Shown here: piece after piece, positions 36,927 through 46,779 of the stretch
Layout: every line of letters starts with the position of its first letter
Position numbering within the stretch: position 1 is the first letter of the stretch
DNA from: an uncultured Prevotellaceae bacterium
GTDB lineage: Bacteria > Bacteroidota > Bacteroidia > Bacteroidales > Bacteroidaceae
Direction of reading: 5' to 3'
Length of the DNA: 63,978 nt
Assembly (NCBI GenBank): GCA_946405805.1
Contig: CAMJIL010000008.1
Location: forward strand, 1-63,978
Translations under genes and position numbers: made by a program
Notes under the pieces: model-generated
What the model was told of the DNA's origin: nothing
The model's database searches: none
Seen by the model: the letters and a program-made list of their open reading frames with translations, nothing else

Positions 36927-37790
36927 ATGTTCGCGATTAAGGGTGAACCGGCAATAGTTGCTGAGACAAGAGAAAAAATCCTCATGGAGTTCAAAGACCT
37001 TGAATTCCATGAGGAAGGTCATATCTATATCCTTAACGGATGTCAGCTTCCCTCTGTCACACAGTTAGCCCATCGCTTTATACGTGAGCCGTTTGACGAA
37101 GCGTTTCAGGCGATGCGTTATGCAGAACGTCACGGGGAGACTCCGGAATACTGGATAAGACAATGGCGACAGAACTCTTTTCGGGCAACCACTCTTGGCA
37201 CCAAGACGCATGAGTTTGGCGAGAGCCTGGCATACCTGCGTGCTGGACATCCGGAGATGATAAGGCCCAGCGTTATCAGCCAGTATAGCGAGGAATATAG
37301 TTATCTGGCTCCAATACATCCGAAGGAAGAGGCGGTAGAAAAATTCCTTGATGCTTTGCCACCATCGTACCACCTCGTGCTCAACGAAACAAGGGTGTAT
37401 AGCGGCAAGAATTCAGACGCATCGCGAAACCTCACTCAGCAGGTCTGTGGCACCTTCGATATGCTGTATTATTACGATGGGGGAGGAAATCCGGAAAAGG
37501 CAGGCTTTGTAATCTTTGACTACAAGACCAACAAATGCCTTGAGAGCGAGTTTAACCTTCGTTTCGGAAAATACCTGCGCGAGCCATTTGACGACCTCGT
37601 AGAGCAAGACCTCAGCCTTTATACCATCCAGCTGTCGCTCTATGCCCTGATGCTTGAGGATATAGGCCTGAAAGTAATCGATCGCAAACTAATCTGGCTC
37701 AAGGAAGACGGCACCTTCGAAAAGAAAACCGTCCCCGACGTAACAGAAAAACTCCGCACCTGCGATTTTGCAAAGTTGCAAAAGATGTAA
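36927..37790 (+). CDS. PD-(D/E)XK superfamily nuclease-like protein
   Basis: A 287-residue protein from ATG 36927; ATG 36984, giving 268 residues and starting MEFKDLEF, is a serious alternative. PD-(D/E)XK features are GTKTHEFGE (about 90), then Glu in LNETRVY, Asp in GTFDMLYY, the core VIFDYKTNK, and the QLSLYALMLE helix (QxxxY-like) typical of RecB/Cas4/phage exonuclease families. A nucleolytic role on DNA ends is therefore likely, with an unknown partner. No recombination genes lie nearby. A strong hairpin covers the second possible start. Confidence 0.72.
   Translation: MFAIKGEPAIVAETREKILMEFKDLEFHEEGHIYILNGCQLPSVTQLAHRFIREPFDEAFQAMRYAERHGETPEYWIRQWRQNSFRATTLGTKTHEFGESLAYLRAGHPEMIRPSVISQYSEEYSYLAPIHPKEEAVEKFLDALPPSYHLVLNETRVYSGKNSDASRNLTQQVCGTFDMLYYYDGGGNPEKAGFVIFDYKTNKCLESEFNLRFGKYLREPFDDLVEQDLSLYTIQLSLYALMLEDIGLKVIDRKLIWLKEDGTFEKKTVPDVTEKLRTCDFAKLQKM
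36980..37014 (+). other. Strong hairpin over an alternative start codon
   Basis: Fifteen base pairs (36980-36994 with 37000-37014, one G-U) enclose a 5-base loop. The ATG at 36984 is in the left arm. If translation starts there, the hairpin would hide the start. Confidence 0.55.
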
Positions 37791-37819
37791 AGTAATTTTT
37801 ATAATGTTATAGTTTTTTT

Positions 37820-38659
37820 CTATTTCTCTGTGTGCACCAGCCCATACTTCTCTTGCAGGCTGCGGAGGGTGCCGTCATCTTTCATCCGCTGGAGGGTGGT
37901 GTTGACAATTTGCATTAGGTTGTCCTGCCCCTTGCGCATCAGGATGCCTATCTCACCGTGAGTGAAGGGCTTGCCGAGAAGCGGTGCTGCCAGACGGCTG
38001 TCGGCTTTTACGTAATAGGGGGCTTCCGTTATCTCTGTTATCATCACGTCGCCCTGGCCTTCGGCAATGAGGGTAGGGATGTCTTCGTTTGTCGGATAGA
38101 CATAGATGGAGGCGTGTGGGAGACTTGCGTAGGCAAACTTCTCGTTAAGGCCGCCCGGATTGACCATCACACGAACCTCAGGCTTGTCGATGTCTGCCAG
38201 GGACTGGTAGCGGTCTCTGTCGGCTGCGCGGCAGAGGATGGTCTTGCCGTTTGCCAGATAGCCGTCGCTCATCATCATCTTCTCATTTCGCTCGTCGCTG
38301 ATGGTGATGCCTCCGATGGCAAAGTCGAAGAGCTGCGGGTCTGCCAGCACGTCGGATGTCAGTTTGGGCCATGAGGTTTTGACGAATGCCACGTTTACGC
38401 CAAGGGCTTTTGCTATCTCGTATGCCACCTCGATGTCGAAACCCCAGTAGGTGCCGGTCTGCGACTCAAAGTAGGAGAGGGGGCGATAGTCGCCGGTGGT
38501 GCCGACGAGCAAGGTGCCTCGGTCACGTATCTCGTCAACCTTCTCGGGCGGGGCGTCATTAAGATTTTTATTCGTTTCGCAGCCTGCCAAAACGGAAGTG
38601 CTGCACAGGGTGAGAACAAGGGTAAGCAGCCAGAGGGCTTTCTTGATTTTGTATTTCAT
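37820..38659 (-). CDS. PheC-like solute-binding lipoprotein (possible cyclohexadienyl dehydratase)
   Basis: A 279-residue lipoprotein (lipobox LAGC, Cys27) with a family 3 solute-binding fold. Much of it resembles PheC cyclohexadienyl dehydratase rather than amino-acid binding proteins: TTGDYRPLSY, GFDIEVAYEIAKALG, FDFAIGGITIS, VRVMVNPGGLNEKFAYA and GDVMITEITEA. The Glu of the last motif lines up with the residue I recall as the PheC general acid. It may therefore turn prephenate or arogenate into phenylpyruvate or phenylalanine in the envelope; a binding-only role is possible. No ABC transporter genes are adjacent. The start is set by a promoter overlapping the longer frame. Confidence 0.72.
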   Translation of the reverse strand: MKYKIKKALWLLTLVLTLCSTSVLAGCETNKNLNDAPPEKVDEIRDRGTLLVGTTGDYRPLSYFESQTGTYWGFDIEVAYEIAKALGVNVAFVKTSWPKLTSDVLADPQLFDFAIGGITISDERNEKMMMSDGYLANGKTILCRAADRDRYQSLADIDKPEVRVMVNPGGLNEKFAYASLPHASIYVYPTNEDIPTLIAEGQGDVMITEITEAPYYVKADSRLAAPLLGKPFTHGEIGILMRKGQDNLMQIVNTTLQRMKDDGTLRSLQEKYGLVHTEK

Positions 38660-38689
38660 GTTTCGATGTCGGATTATGGTTTCTGGGTA

Positions 38690-38719
38690 CAAAGGTAAGA
38701 AAAAATAACGAAAACCAAA
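38690..38719 (-). promoter_or_regulatory. Promoter of the PheC-like gene
   Basis: On the minus strand: TTTG (38716-38719), an 18-base spacer, then TACCTTTG (38690-38697). It lies 30 bases before ATG 38659 and downstream of the truncated carB stop. Confidence 0.65.
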
Positions 38720-38748
38720 ACGAAAACGAAAACTTTTGTGAAATCACT

Positions 38749-40488
38749 TTACGTATATGACAGGTACAGATAATTGGTCTGGGCGGGATATTCTGCAGCG
38801 AGGGTGTCTATCTGGTTTACGAATGGCAGGATATTGTATTCCTTTCGCCATTGGCGGATTACGAGACCTGCTTTCTCCATGTTGAAGTATTGCTCGAAGC
38901 CAAGGGCTCGCGCTATCTGGAAGTCGGAGAATCCATATACCTTCGCATCATAGAGAAGGGTGAGGAATCTCTCTTCTTCAACATATTCCATCATCTCACT
39001 TTTGGGCAGGAACTGATACAGCCCCGACAGGTGGGAATACTGTTGCAGGGCGTGGTTGATATCGACGATATGCTTCAGCTTTTGCAAGAACCAACGGTCT
39101 ATCATCGTGAGCTGGTGTATCTGCTCTATGGTATATCCCATCTGGAGAGCCTGCGCAACCGCAAAGATACGTGTGTCGGTAGGGGAGAGGAGAGAGGTGA
39201 CAGGTGACAGTTGATAGCTGACAGGTGAAGAGGCTTCTTCTCCCTCCCTTGGGAGGGTAATGGGTGGGGTCGTTTCGTGGTTTCCCACAAATCCGTGCAT
39301 GCCTTGGCCTATCATACGCAGGCCTTTCTGGATGGCCTCTTCAAAAGTGCGTCCTATGGCCATCACTTCTCCGACACTCTTCATGGAAGACCCTAACTGG
39401 TGGCTTACGCCCTGGAACTTGGTGAGGTCCCAACGTGGTATTTTGCATACCACATAGTCGAGGGCCGGTTCAAAGAATGCTGTTGTTGTCTTAGTGACAG
39501 AATTCTTCAGTTCGAAGAGTCCATATCCCAATCCCAATTTTGCTGCCACGAAGGCGAGGGGATAGCCTGTAGCCTTTGATGCCAGGGCAGAGGAACGGCT
39601 GAGACGTGCGTTGACCTCGATGACACGATAGTCTTCTGACTCAGGGTCGAGGGCATACTGCACATTACACTCACCCACGATGCCGATATGACGTATTATC
39701 TTGATGGCGATGGCGCGCAGCTTATGGTATTCGGCATTCGAGAGTGTCTGACTGGGGGCAACCACAATCGATTCACCAGTATGTATGCCGAGAGGATCGA
39801 GGTTCTCCATGTTGCAGACGGTGATGCAGTTGTCGTATTTGTCGCGCACCACCTCATACTCTATCTCCTTCCATCCCTTGAGAGACTTTTCGACAAGCAC
39901 CTGTGGAGAGAACGAGAATGCTTCTTCTGCCTGCTTGAGCAGTTGCTCTTCATTATCGCAGAAGCCAGACCCAAGTCCTCCGAGGGCGTATGCTGCACGC
40001 AGGATAACAGGATAGCCGAGGTCATCAGCAGCCTGCTTCACCTCTTCGACAGTGTTGCATGCCTCACTCTTTATCGTCTTGACATCTATCTCATTGAGAC
40101 GTTTTACGAACAGGTCACGGTCTTCTGTGTCGATGATGGCCTGAACAGGAGTTCCCATCACCTGCACATTATACTTGCTGAGCACACCCCGCTGGTATAG
40201 CTCCACACCACAGTTGAGGGCTGTCTGACCGCCGAATGACAGCAGTATGCCGTCAGGACGTTCTTTGGCAATGATGCGCTCTACAAAGTCAGCCTGTACG
40301 GGTTGGAAATATACTTTGTCGGCTATGCCTGACGATGTCTGGACAGTAGCGATGTTGGGGTTGATGAGGATGGTTCCGATGCCTTCCTCTTTGAGGGCTT
40401 TCAGGGCTTGAGAACCGCTATAGTCAAATTCTCCTGCCTGACCTATCTTTAATGCTCCGCTTCCGAGGAGTAAAACCTTTTTTATCAT
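38749..40488 (-). CDS. carB: Carbamoyl-phosphate synthase large subunit, N-terminal half only
   Basis: A 579-residue protein covering the carboxyphosphate synthetase domain and the oligomerisation domain of CarB, which is normally about 1070 residues. ATP-grasp motifs are intact ([52 protein letters not shown]). It stops at NYLYLSYT, where full-length enzymes continue into the second synthetase half. After the stop come GAAAAC-type hexamer repeats and another gene's promoter, with no trace of the missing half. About 30 repeat-derived residues lie at about 405-435. It may be a split two-gene CarB or a broken gene. It lies 26 bases after carA. Confidence 0.85.
   Translation of the reverse strand: MIKKVLLLGSGALKIGQAGEFDYSGSQALKALKEEGIGTILINPNIATVQTSSGIADKVYFQPVQADFVERIIAKERPDGILLSFGGQTALNCGVELYQRGVLSKYNVQVMGTPVQAIIDTEDRDLFVKRLNEIDVKTIKSEACNTVEEVKQAADDLGYPVILRAAYALGGLGSGFCDNEEQLLKQAEEAFSFSPQVLVEKSLKGWKEIEYEVVRDKYDNCITVCNMENLDPLGIHTGESIVVAPSQTLSNAEYHKLRAIAIKIIRHIGIVGECNVQYALDPESEDYRVIEVNARLSRSSALASKATGYPLAFVAAKLGLGYGLFELKNSVTKTTTAFFEPALDYVVCKIPRWDLTKFQGVSHQLGSSMKSVGEVMAIGRTFEEAIQKGLRMIGQGMHGFVGNHETTPPITLPREGEEASSPVSYQLSPVTSLLSPTDTRIFAVAQALQMGYTIEQIHQLTMIDRWFLQKLKHIVDINHALQQYSHLSGLYQFLPKSEMMEYVEEERFLTLLYDAKVYGFSDFQIARALGFEQYFNMEKAGLVIRQWRKEYNILPFVNQIDTLAAEYPAQTNYLYLSYT
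39181..39272. repeat. Repeat-derived in-frame segment inside carB
   Basis: A palindromic CCCTCCCTTGGGAGGG element (39242-39257) and GACAGGTGACAGTTGATAG-type units (39197-39226) encode [16 protein letters not shown] and [16 protein letters not shown]. These residues do not resemble CarB as I know it, and both elements are of types found between genes in this window. Confidence 0.72.
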
Positions 40489-40514
40489 TGAGAATTGAAA
40501 ATTGAAAATTGAAA

Positions 40515-41642
40515 CTAAATCTGTTTTACAAACTCGTCAAACATCCATTCTGTATCCACTGGGCCTGAGCAGGCTTCTGGATGGAACTGTGCTGAGAACC
40601 AGGGATTCGTTTTATGGCGTATGCCTTCGTTGGAGCCGTCATTCATATTTACAAAGAGTGGCTCCCAATCTTCCGGCAGGGTGTTGTCATCTACGGCATA
40701 TCCGTGGTTCTGGGATGTTATGAAACATTTTGTGGTACCCACCTGCTGCACGGGTTGGTTGTGAGAACGGTGTCCATACTTCAGCTTGTATGTCTTTGCG
40801 CCAGCAGCACGGGCCAGCAGCTGGTTACCTAAGCATATTCCCATGCAAGGGCGTACGGCCTTGTTGTTGAGGAACTGACGGATATGTTGTACTGTCGTCT
40901 CGCAACGTTCCGGGTCGCCAGGACCATTGGCAAGAAACAGACCATCAAACTCCAGCTGGTTGAAGTCGTAATCCCATGGCACACGAATAACCTCAACGCC
41001 TCTTCTTAACAGACAGCGGATAATGTTGGCCTTTACTCCGCAATCGACTAACACTACTCTTTTTAGTTTAGAGTTTAGAGTTGAGAGTTGAGAGTCAGTT
41101 GAGAGTTTAGAGTTGTATATTATCACTTCCTTGCAGCAGACTTTCTCTACCCAGTTCACACTGCCGTAGTCTTGAAGGTCATTGCTCCCCTCTCTAACTG
41201 GAGAGGGGCTGGGGGAGAGGCTTATCCTTCCCTTCATGACACCGTGTTCGCGGATTATCTTTGTGAGGCGTCGTGTGTCGATGCCTGTCAGGGCTGGAAT
41301 TTTTTCTTTCTTCAGCCATGATGCCAATGAGTTCTGGGCATTCCAATGGGAATAGTCGTTGCTATAGTCGGCTACGATGAGTGCTTTGACATGTATTTTG
41401 TCGCTCTCCATGAATAATGGCAGTCCGTTGTCGGCAATCTCTGTGGATGGAACACCATAGTTACCCACAAGGGGATATGTCATCACCAATATCTGCCCAG
41501 CATAACTGGGGTCTGTAAGGCTTTCGGGATATCCTGTCATGGCGGTATTGAAGACTACCTCACCAGAGGTATCGCCTTCATAACCAAAACTCTTTCCATA
41601 AAAGATGACCCCATTATCTAATATCAACTTTGCGTCATTCAT
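40515..41642 (-). CDS. carA: Carbamoyl-phosphate synthase small subunit (glutaminase)
   Basis: A 375-residue CarA that supplies ammonia from glutamine to CarB for pyrimidine and arginine synthesis. The N-terminal domain begins [17 protein letters not shown]. The class I amidotransferase domain shows the nucleophile in [11 protein letters not shown] and the catalytic His and Glu in FHPEA. Two peptides between the domains look repeat-derived: [12 protein letters not shown] (about 143-154) and [17 protein letters not shown] (about 177-193). The flanking sequence remains well conserved and in frame, so the gene is probably active. carB follows after 26 bases. Confidence 0.94.
   Translation of the reverse strand: MNDAKLILDNGVIFYGKSFGYEGDTSGEVVFNTAMTGYPESLTDPSYAGQILVMTYPLVGNYGVPSTEIADNGLPLFMESDKIHVKALIVADYSNDYSHWNAQNSLASWLKKEKIPALTGIDTRRLTKIIREHGVMKGRISLSPSPSPVREGSNDLQDYGSVNWVEKVCCKEVIIYNSKLSTDSQLSTLNSKLKRVVLVDCGVKANIIRCLLRRGVEVIRVPWDYDFNQLEFDGLFLANGPGDPERCETTVQHIRQFLNNKAVRPCMGICLGNQLLARAAGAKTYKLKYGHRSHNQPVQQVGTTKCFITSQNHGYAVDDNTLPEDWEPLFVNMNDGSNEGIRHKTNPWFSAQFHPEACSGPVDTEWMFDEFVKQI
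41063..41116. repeat. GAGTTTA/GAGAGTT repeat inside carA
   Basis: Tandem 7-mers near TTTAGAG and TTGAGAG, open on the minus strand, encode [17 protein letters not shown]. The same units occur inside purF and in several gaps between genes. Confidence 0.78.
41187..41221. repeat. 35-bp GC palindrome element inside carA
   Basis: The element starts CCCCTCTCTAACTGGAGAGG and matches the copy in dapF (55001-55035) at 34 of 35 positions. Here it is read from the opposite strand and encodes [12 protein letters not shown]. Confidence 0.85.
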
Positions 41643-41689
41643 TTATTATATTGAAACTTGAAACCTAAAACTTGAAACCTGAAACCAAA
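41643..41689. repeat. TTGAAACCTGAAAC repeat between asnB and carA
   Basis: Four or five tandem units of about 7 bp (GAAACTT/GAAACCT) fill the gap. The same family lies before pyrG and rnhB-hppA. Confidence 0.65.
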
Positions 41690-43354
41690 TCAATACGCTT
41701 GTTCATGAACACCCTTTACGGCTCTTCCGCTTGGGTCGTTCATATTCTTGAATGCTTCGTCCCATTCTAGTGCTATTGCTGTAGAGCATGCTACGCTGGC
41801 TTCGCTTGGTACACTCTTGGCAGCAGAGTCGCTGGGGAAGTGCTCGGCAAAGATAGAACGATAGTAATACTCCTCTTTGTTCTGTGGAGGATTGATAGGG
41901 AAACGTTCTGCAGCATGTGCCATCTGTTCGTCGCTGACGGCCTCAGAGGTAATCTGCTTGAGAGTGTCTATCCATGAATATCCTACACCATCAGAGAACT
42001 GCTCCTTCTGGCGCCAAACCACCTCTTCAGGAAGCAGACTGCTGAATGCCTCGCGTACTATCTTCTTCTCCATTACAGAGCCCGGGCACATCTTGGCAGA
42101 AGGATTTGTACGCATCGCCACATCAAGGAATTCCTTATCGAGGAAAGGCACTCGTCCTTCCACGCCCCATGCTGACAGACTCTTGTTGGCACGCAGGCAG
42201 TCGTAGAGATACAACTTGGAGAGTTTGCGAACAGTCTCCTCATGAAAAGCCTTTGCATCAGGTGCCTTGTGGAAATAGAGGTAGCCACCGAATATCTCGT
42301 CAGCCCCTTCGCCACTGAGCACCATCTTGATGCCCATAGACTTTATGACGCGAGCCAGCAAATACATAGGAGTAGAAGCGCGGACTGTTGTTACGTCGTA
42401 TGTCTCGATGTAGTAGATGACATCGCGGATAGCATCAAGTCCCTCCTGAATGGTGTAGTTTATCTCGTGGTGGACGGTGCCGATATGGTCAGCCACCAGC
42501 TTTGCTTTTGCAAGGTCGGGAGCACCCTTCAGTCCTACAGCGAAGGAGTGTAGTCGAGGCCAGTAAGCCTTGGTGCGAGAGTCGTTCTCAATACGCATCT
42601 CAGAGTATTTCTCGGCAATAGCAGAGATGACAGAAGAGTCAAGACCACCTGACAACAATACGCCATATGGCACATCAGACATCAGCTGACGTTTTACAGC
42701 ACTTTCCAAAGCATCATGGATGGCAGAAACAGAGGCATCATTATCCTTAACGGCATCATACTCCATCCAGTCACGTTTGTAATAACGTTTCATGCCTGGC
42801 TCACGGCTCCAGTAATAATGTCCTGGAAGGAATGGCTCATAATGTTGGCAGAATCCTTCGAGGGCTTTCAGCTCGGAGCCGACATATATTGTTCCGTCGT
42901 CATCATAACCTATGTAAAGAGGTATGACGCCAATGGGGTCTCGGGCAATGAGAAATTCGTCCTTCTCCTCGTCATAAAGCACAAAGGCGAATATGCCGCT
43001 GATGTCTTCAAGGAAGTCGATGCCTTTCTCCTTATATAGGGCCAGAATAACCTCGCAGTCGCTCTTTGTCTGGAATTCGTACTGCCCGGCATACAGACGA
43101 CGTGTCTCCTGATGATTGTATATCTCACCATTGACAGCCAGCACCTGTTTCCTGTCAGGAGAATAAAGCGGCTGACCGCCACTCTCGGGGTCAACGATGC
43201 TCAATCGTTCATGGGCAAGAATAGCGCTGCCACCACAATATATACCACTCCAGTCAGGACCACGATGACGTATCTTCTGACTCATCTTCAGAGCTTTTTT
43301 GCGCAATTCTTGCGTCTGCTCTTTTACATTCAGTATAGCTGTAATTCCACACAT
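41690..43354 (-). CDS. asnB: Asparagine synthetase B (glutamine-hydrolysing)
   Basis: A 554-residue AsnB that makes asparagine from aspartate, ATP and glutamine. The nucleophile Cys2 is exposed by Met removal (MCGITAIL). The N-terminal glutaminase domain ends near residue 190, and the synthetase domain has the PP-loop LLSGGLDSSVISAI and LSGEGADEIFGGY. Length is normal and no repeat insert was noticed. It lies between purF and carA in the minus-strand glutamine-using operon. Confidence 0.97.
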   Translation of the reverse strand: MCGITAILNVKEQTQELRKKALKMSQKIRHRGPDWSGIYCGGSAILAHERLSIVDPESGGQPLYSPDRKQVLAVNGEIYNHQETRRLYAGQYEFQTKSDCEVILALYKEKGIDFLEDISGIFAFVLYDEEKDEFLIARDPIGVIPLYIGYDDDGTIYVGSELKALEGFCQHYEPFLPGHYYWSREPGMKRYYKRDWMEYDAVKDNDASVSAIHDALESAVKRQLMSDVPYGVLLSGGLDSSVISAIAEKYSEMRIENDSRTKAYWPRLHSFAVGLKGAPDLAKAKLVADHIGTVHHEINYTIQEGLDAIRDVIYYIETYDVTTVRASTPMYLLARVIKSMGIKMVLSGEGADEIFGGYLYFHKAPDAKAFHEETVRKLSKLYLYDCLRANKSLSAWGVEGRVPFLDKEFLDVAMRTNPSAKMCPGSVMEKKIVREAFSSLLPEEVVWRQKEQFSDGVGYSWIDTLKQITSEAVSDEQMAHAAERFPINPPQNKEEYYYRSIFAEHFPSDSAAKSVPSEASVACSTAIALEWDEAFKNMNDPSGRAVKGVHEQAY

Positions 43355-43406
43355 ATTTTTAAGAATGAAAGAATGAAAAAATGAAAGAATGAAAGGATGA
43401 AAATTT
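43355..43406. repeat. GAATGAAA repeat between purF and asnB
   Basis: Tandem GAATGAAA/AAATGAAA units (about five copies) cover 43364-43400. Confidence 0.6.
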
Positions 43407-45194
43407 TTATAGTTGTAATTTAAGTATGTCTTCTACGTAATGTACGAAGGCTTTGTTTACTAATCGGATGCCGCCGGGGGTGGGGTAGTGACCTGTGAAA
43501 TACCAATTGCCAGGGTGATTGGGACAAGCCTTGTGCAAGCCCTCGATGCTTTGGAAAACTAATTCCACAGGTGTCTGCATATTCTTCGGACGAAGTAACT
43601 CTACGATTTTTCTGTTTAATTCGTCAATGCTGAAAGGCGCATAAATCCTGCGTACATGATTGGCTGCCAAAGGATTGCTTTTGCACAGGTTGTATGTCTC
43701 GGCAATGAGTTGCTGCATGCCCTGCTCCTGTATCAAAGCTATTGCAGCACGGAAGGCGCAGAGCTCTTCGAGGTGCGACATGTCAATGCCATAATAATCA
43801 GGATATCGTATCTGTGGCGAACTGCTGACCATAACAATCTTCTTGGGATGCAGGCGGTCGAGAATCTTCAGGATGCTCTCCTTGAGAGTCGTACCACGCA
43901 CAATGCTGTCGTCGATGATAACTAAATTGTCTTTTCCAGCTCTTACGGAACCGTATGTTATGTCATATACATGAGCAGCGAGGTCGTTACGCTCATTACC
44001 TTCGCTGATGAAGGTGCGCAGCTTTATGTCCTTCCATACGACCTTCTCTGTCCTGACGTCATTATGCGTTTGGCGTACTCCGCCTGTCATGCCATAAAAG
44101 GCAATCTCTGCTGTGTTTGGGATATATGAAAACACAGTGTTGCTGACATCGTTGCCGATGGCATTCATGATGGTTGGCGTCAGTTGCTCTCCCAGGCGTT
44201 TGCGCTCCTGATAGATGTCCCCGTCATTACCACGACTGAAGTATATGCGTTCAAAACAACAGGCGCTCAGCTCTTTGGGTTCTATTATCTGCTCTAACTT
44301 CATGTCGCCGCTTTTGCGGATGATGATGGATTGTCCCGGAGATAATTCCCTGATGTCGTTTGCAGCAAGGTTAAAGCAGGTCTGAATGACGGGACGTTCA
44401 GAAGCAATGACAACGACTTCGTCATCCTGATACCAGAATGCAGGACGTATTCCCCAAGGGTCGCGAATGGCGAACATCTCACCGCTGCCTGTCATACCAC
44501 ACATCACATAGCCCCCATCAAAATGTGGCATCGTGGTGCGTAACACATTTGACATCTCGATATTGTCATCTATGTAACGAGTGATGTCGGCCCCTTCGAG
44601 ATTCTTGTCTTTTGCGATGCGAAAGAGACGTTCTGCTTCACGATCCAGACGATGGCCCATCACCTCAAGTGTGATATATGAATCTCCGCACATTCGTGGT
44701 GACTGACCTTGGCTAGTGAGGAAGTCGAAAACCTCTTCCATATTTGTCATGTTAAAGTTGCCACAGATGGCGAGGTTTTTTGCGCGCCAGTTGTTGCGAC
44801 GCAGGAAAGGATGCACATACTGCAGGCCGCTCTTGCCTGTTGTGGAATAGCGGAGGTGGCCCATTAAGAGTTGAGAGTTGAGAGTTGAGAGTTGGGAGTT
44901 GGGAGTTGAGTCGCTGTCAATCGTTAATTTCCCATCATTGATTCGTTTGAATACTTCTGAAATAGCATTCTTGCCCTCGGCTCTTTCGCGAAACATGTAT
45001 TCCTGTCCTGCTGGTGTGTCAAGACTTACCCCCGCAATGCCAGCACCCTCCTGACCACGATTGTGCTGCTTCTCCATCATCAGGCATAGCTTCCCCAAGC
45101 CGTAACTACGTGTGCCGTACTTACGTTCATAGTACTGCAACGGCTTTAGAAGTCGAATCATTGCTATGCCACATTCATGCTTCAGTTGTTCCAT
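43407..45194 (-). CDS. purF: Amidophosphoribosyltransferase
   Basis: A 595-residue PurF-type enzyme catalysing the first step of purine synthesis, PRPP plus glutamine to phosphoribosylamine. A short propeptide (MEQLKHE) precedes Cys8, the likely nucleophile after processing. The glutaminase domain (LMMEKQHNRGQEGAG, MGHLRYSTTGKSG) is followed by a phosphoribosyltransferase domain with the PRPP loop VIIDDSIVRGTT. It is longer than the E. coli enzyme, as in other Bacteroidales. The loop before MGHLRYSTTG contains repeat-derived [15 protein letters not shown]. Its start overlaps the pyrG end by 20 bases, suggesting translational coupling. Confidence 0.94.
   Translation of the reverse strand: MEQLKHECGIAMIRLLKPLQYYERKYGTRSYGLGKLCLMMEKQHNRGQEGAGIAGVSLDTPAGQEYMFRERAEGKNAISEVFKRINDGKLTIDSDSTPNSQLSTLNSQLLMGHLRYSTTGKSGLQYVHPFLRRNNWRAKNLAICGNFNMTNMEEVFDFLTSQGQSPRMCGDSYITLEVMGHRLDREAERLFRIAKDKNLEGADITRYIDDNIEMSNVLRTTMPHFDGGYVMCGMTGSGEMFAIRDPWGIRPAFWYQDDEVVVIASERPVIQTCFNLAANDIRELSPGQSIIIRKSGDMKLEQIIEPKELSACCFERIYFSRGNDGDIYQERKRLGEQLTPTIMNAIGNDVSNTVFSYIPNTAEIAFYGMTGGVRQTHNDVRTEKVVWKDIKLRTFISEGNERNDLAAHVYDITYGSVRAGKDNLVIIDDSIVRGTTLKESILKILDRLHPKKIVMVSSSPQIRYPDYYGIDMSHLEELCAFRAAIALIQEQGMQQLIAETYNLCKSNPLAANHVRRIYAPFSIDELNRKIVELLRPKNMQTPVELVFQSIEGLHKACPNHPGNWYFTGHYPTPGGIRLVNKAFVHYVEDILKLQL
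44865..44913. repeat. GAGAGTT repeat inside purF
   Basis: About six tandem 7-mers (GAGAGTT/GGGAGTT) encode [11 protein letters not shown] on the minus strand. The family is shared with carA and with several intergenic gaps. Confidence 0.78.
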
Positions 45195-46779
45195 CGATAC
45201 ATGTTTTTATAAAACTCATGAATAGGGGGTGGGGATGCAGAACGGTAGAAGAGTATTCCGGGTGGAACTGTGTACCGATATACCATCGCTTTTCCGGTAT
45301 CTCTACTATTTCTGCAAGTTTGGTATCAGGATTGATGCCGACACATTTCATGCCTGCTGATTCAAATTCGGAGAGATAATGATTGTTAAATTCATAGCGA
45401 TGGCGATGCCGTTCCTTGATAGATGATTTTCCGTTGTAAGCCTTGTAGGTTTTGCAACCCTCTCTCAGTTCACAATCGTATGCACCCAGTCGCATTGTGC
45501 CACCCATTTCCTTGATGGCTTTCTGTTCTTCCATCAGATCTATGACAGGATGTGTCGTGTTTGCATTCATCTCGCAACTGTTGGCATCTTTGTAACCAAG
45601 TACATTCCTTGCAAATTCTATCACCATCATCTGCATGCCCAGACAAATGCCGAAGGTAGGCACATCGTTGTTGCGGCAATATTCTATGGCAGTTATCTTG
45701 CCCTCAATGCCGCGTTGGCCAAAACCAGGACAGATTAAGACGCCAGCCATGCCGTTGAGTTTTGATGCTATGTTTTCTGCGGTTATGTATTCGCTGTTCA
45801 CAAAGTGCAAACGTGTCTTCACGTCATTGTATATGCCAGCAAGGTTGAGGCTTTCGCGAATACTTTTATACGCATCCTGTAAGTCGTATTTGCCAATTAG
45901 CGCAATGTTAATTTCGTGTGTAGCATTACGCTGCTTTTTCAGGAATTTATGCCAAGGTGCCATCTGTGGCGTTTCGCCGACAGGAATGCCTATCTTGCGC
46001 AAGATGGCAGCATCGAGCCCCTGGCGTTGCATGTTGACAGGCACTTCGTAAATGCTCGGCATATCCTCGCTCTGTACTACACACTCCAAATCTACATTAC
46101 AGAACGATGCCACCTTCAGACGCATTGCATCATCAAGGTGGCGTTCTGTGCGGAGCACAAGGATGTCGGGCTGAATACCCATCGACTGCAGTTCCTTCAC
46201 GGAATGTTGCGTGGGTTTTGTCTTCAGTTCATCAGCCGCTTTCAGGTAAGGCACATACGTCAGGTGCACACACACAGCATCATGCCCCAACTGCCAACGC
46301 AACTGGCGGATGGCCTCCATAAACGGTGCACTCTCGATGTCGCCAATGGTGCCACCGACCTCTGTAATGATAAAGTCGAAGTCTTCATCATCCCGTAGCA
46401 TCCTGCGCTTTATCTCGTCTGTGATATGGGGTACGACCTGAATTGTCTTGCCGAGATAGTCACCATGCCTCTCGCGGTCTATTACAGTCTTGTAGATGCG
46501 GCCTGTCGTGATGCTGTTGTGACGAGTGGTTTCTATGCCGGTAAAGCGTTCGTAATGGCCGAGGTCAAGGTCTGTTTCCATGCCATCAGCCGTTACGTAA
46601 CATTCCCCATGCTCGTAGGGGTTGAGTGTACCCGGGTCGATATTGATGTAGGGGTCGAACTTCTGAATAGTAATCTTATATCCCCGCGCCTGCAACAGCT
46701 TTCCGATGCTGGCAGAGATAATACCTTTACCTAAAGAAGAAACAACACCGCCTGTTACGAAAATATATTTTGTTTGCAT
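45175..46779 (-). CDS. pyrG: CTP synthase
   Basis: A 534-residue CTP synthase that aminates UTP with glutamine nitrogen. The start at ATG 46779 (MQTKYIFVTGGVVSSLGKG) is the usual family start; a start four codons upstream lies in a repeat. The synthetase domain has GGVVSSLGKGIISASIG and the glutaminase domain has FGICLGMQMMVIEFA (Cys nucleophile) with QFHPEYSS. It follows amt and overlaps purF by 20 bases. Confidence 0.97.
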   Translation of the reverse strand: MQTKYIFVTGGVVSSLGKGIISASIGKLLQARGYKITIQKFDPYINIDPGTLNPYEHGECYVTADGMETDLDLGHYERFTGIETTRHNSITTGRIYKTVIDRERHGDYLGKTIQVVPHITDEIKRRMLRDDEDFDFIITEVGGTIGDIESAPFMEAIRQLRWQLGHDAVCVHLTYVPYLKAADELKTKPTQHSVKELQSMGIQPDILVLRTERHLDDAMRLKVASFCNVDLECVVQSEDMPSIYEVPVNMQRQGLDAAILRKIGIPVGETPQMAPWHKFLKKQRNATHEINIALIGKYDLQDAYKSIRESLNLAGIYNDVKTRLHFVNSEYITAENIASKLNGMAGVLICPGFGQRGIEGKITAIEYCRNNDVPTFGICLGMQMMVIEFARNVLGYKDANSCEMNANTTHPVIDLMEEQKAIKEMGGTMRLGAYDCELREGCKTYKAYNGKSSIKERHRHRYEFNNHYLSEFESAGMKCVGINPDTKLAEIVEIPEKRWYIGTQFHPEYSSTVLHPHPLFMSFIKTCIDGTTEA

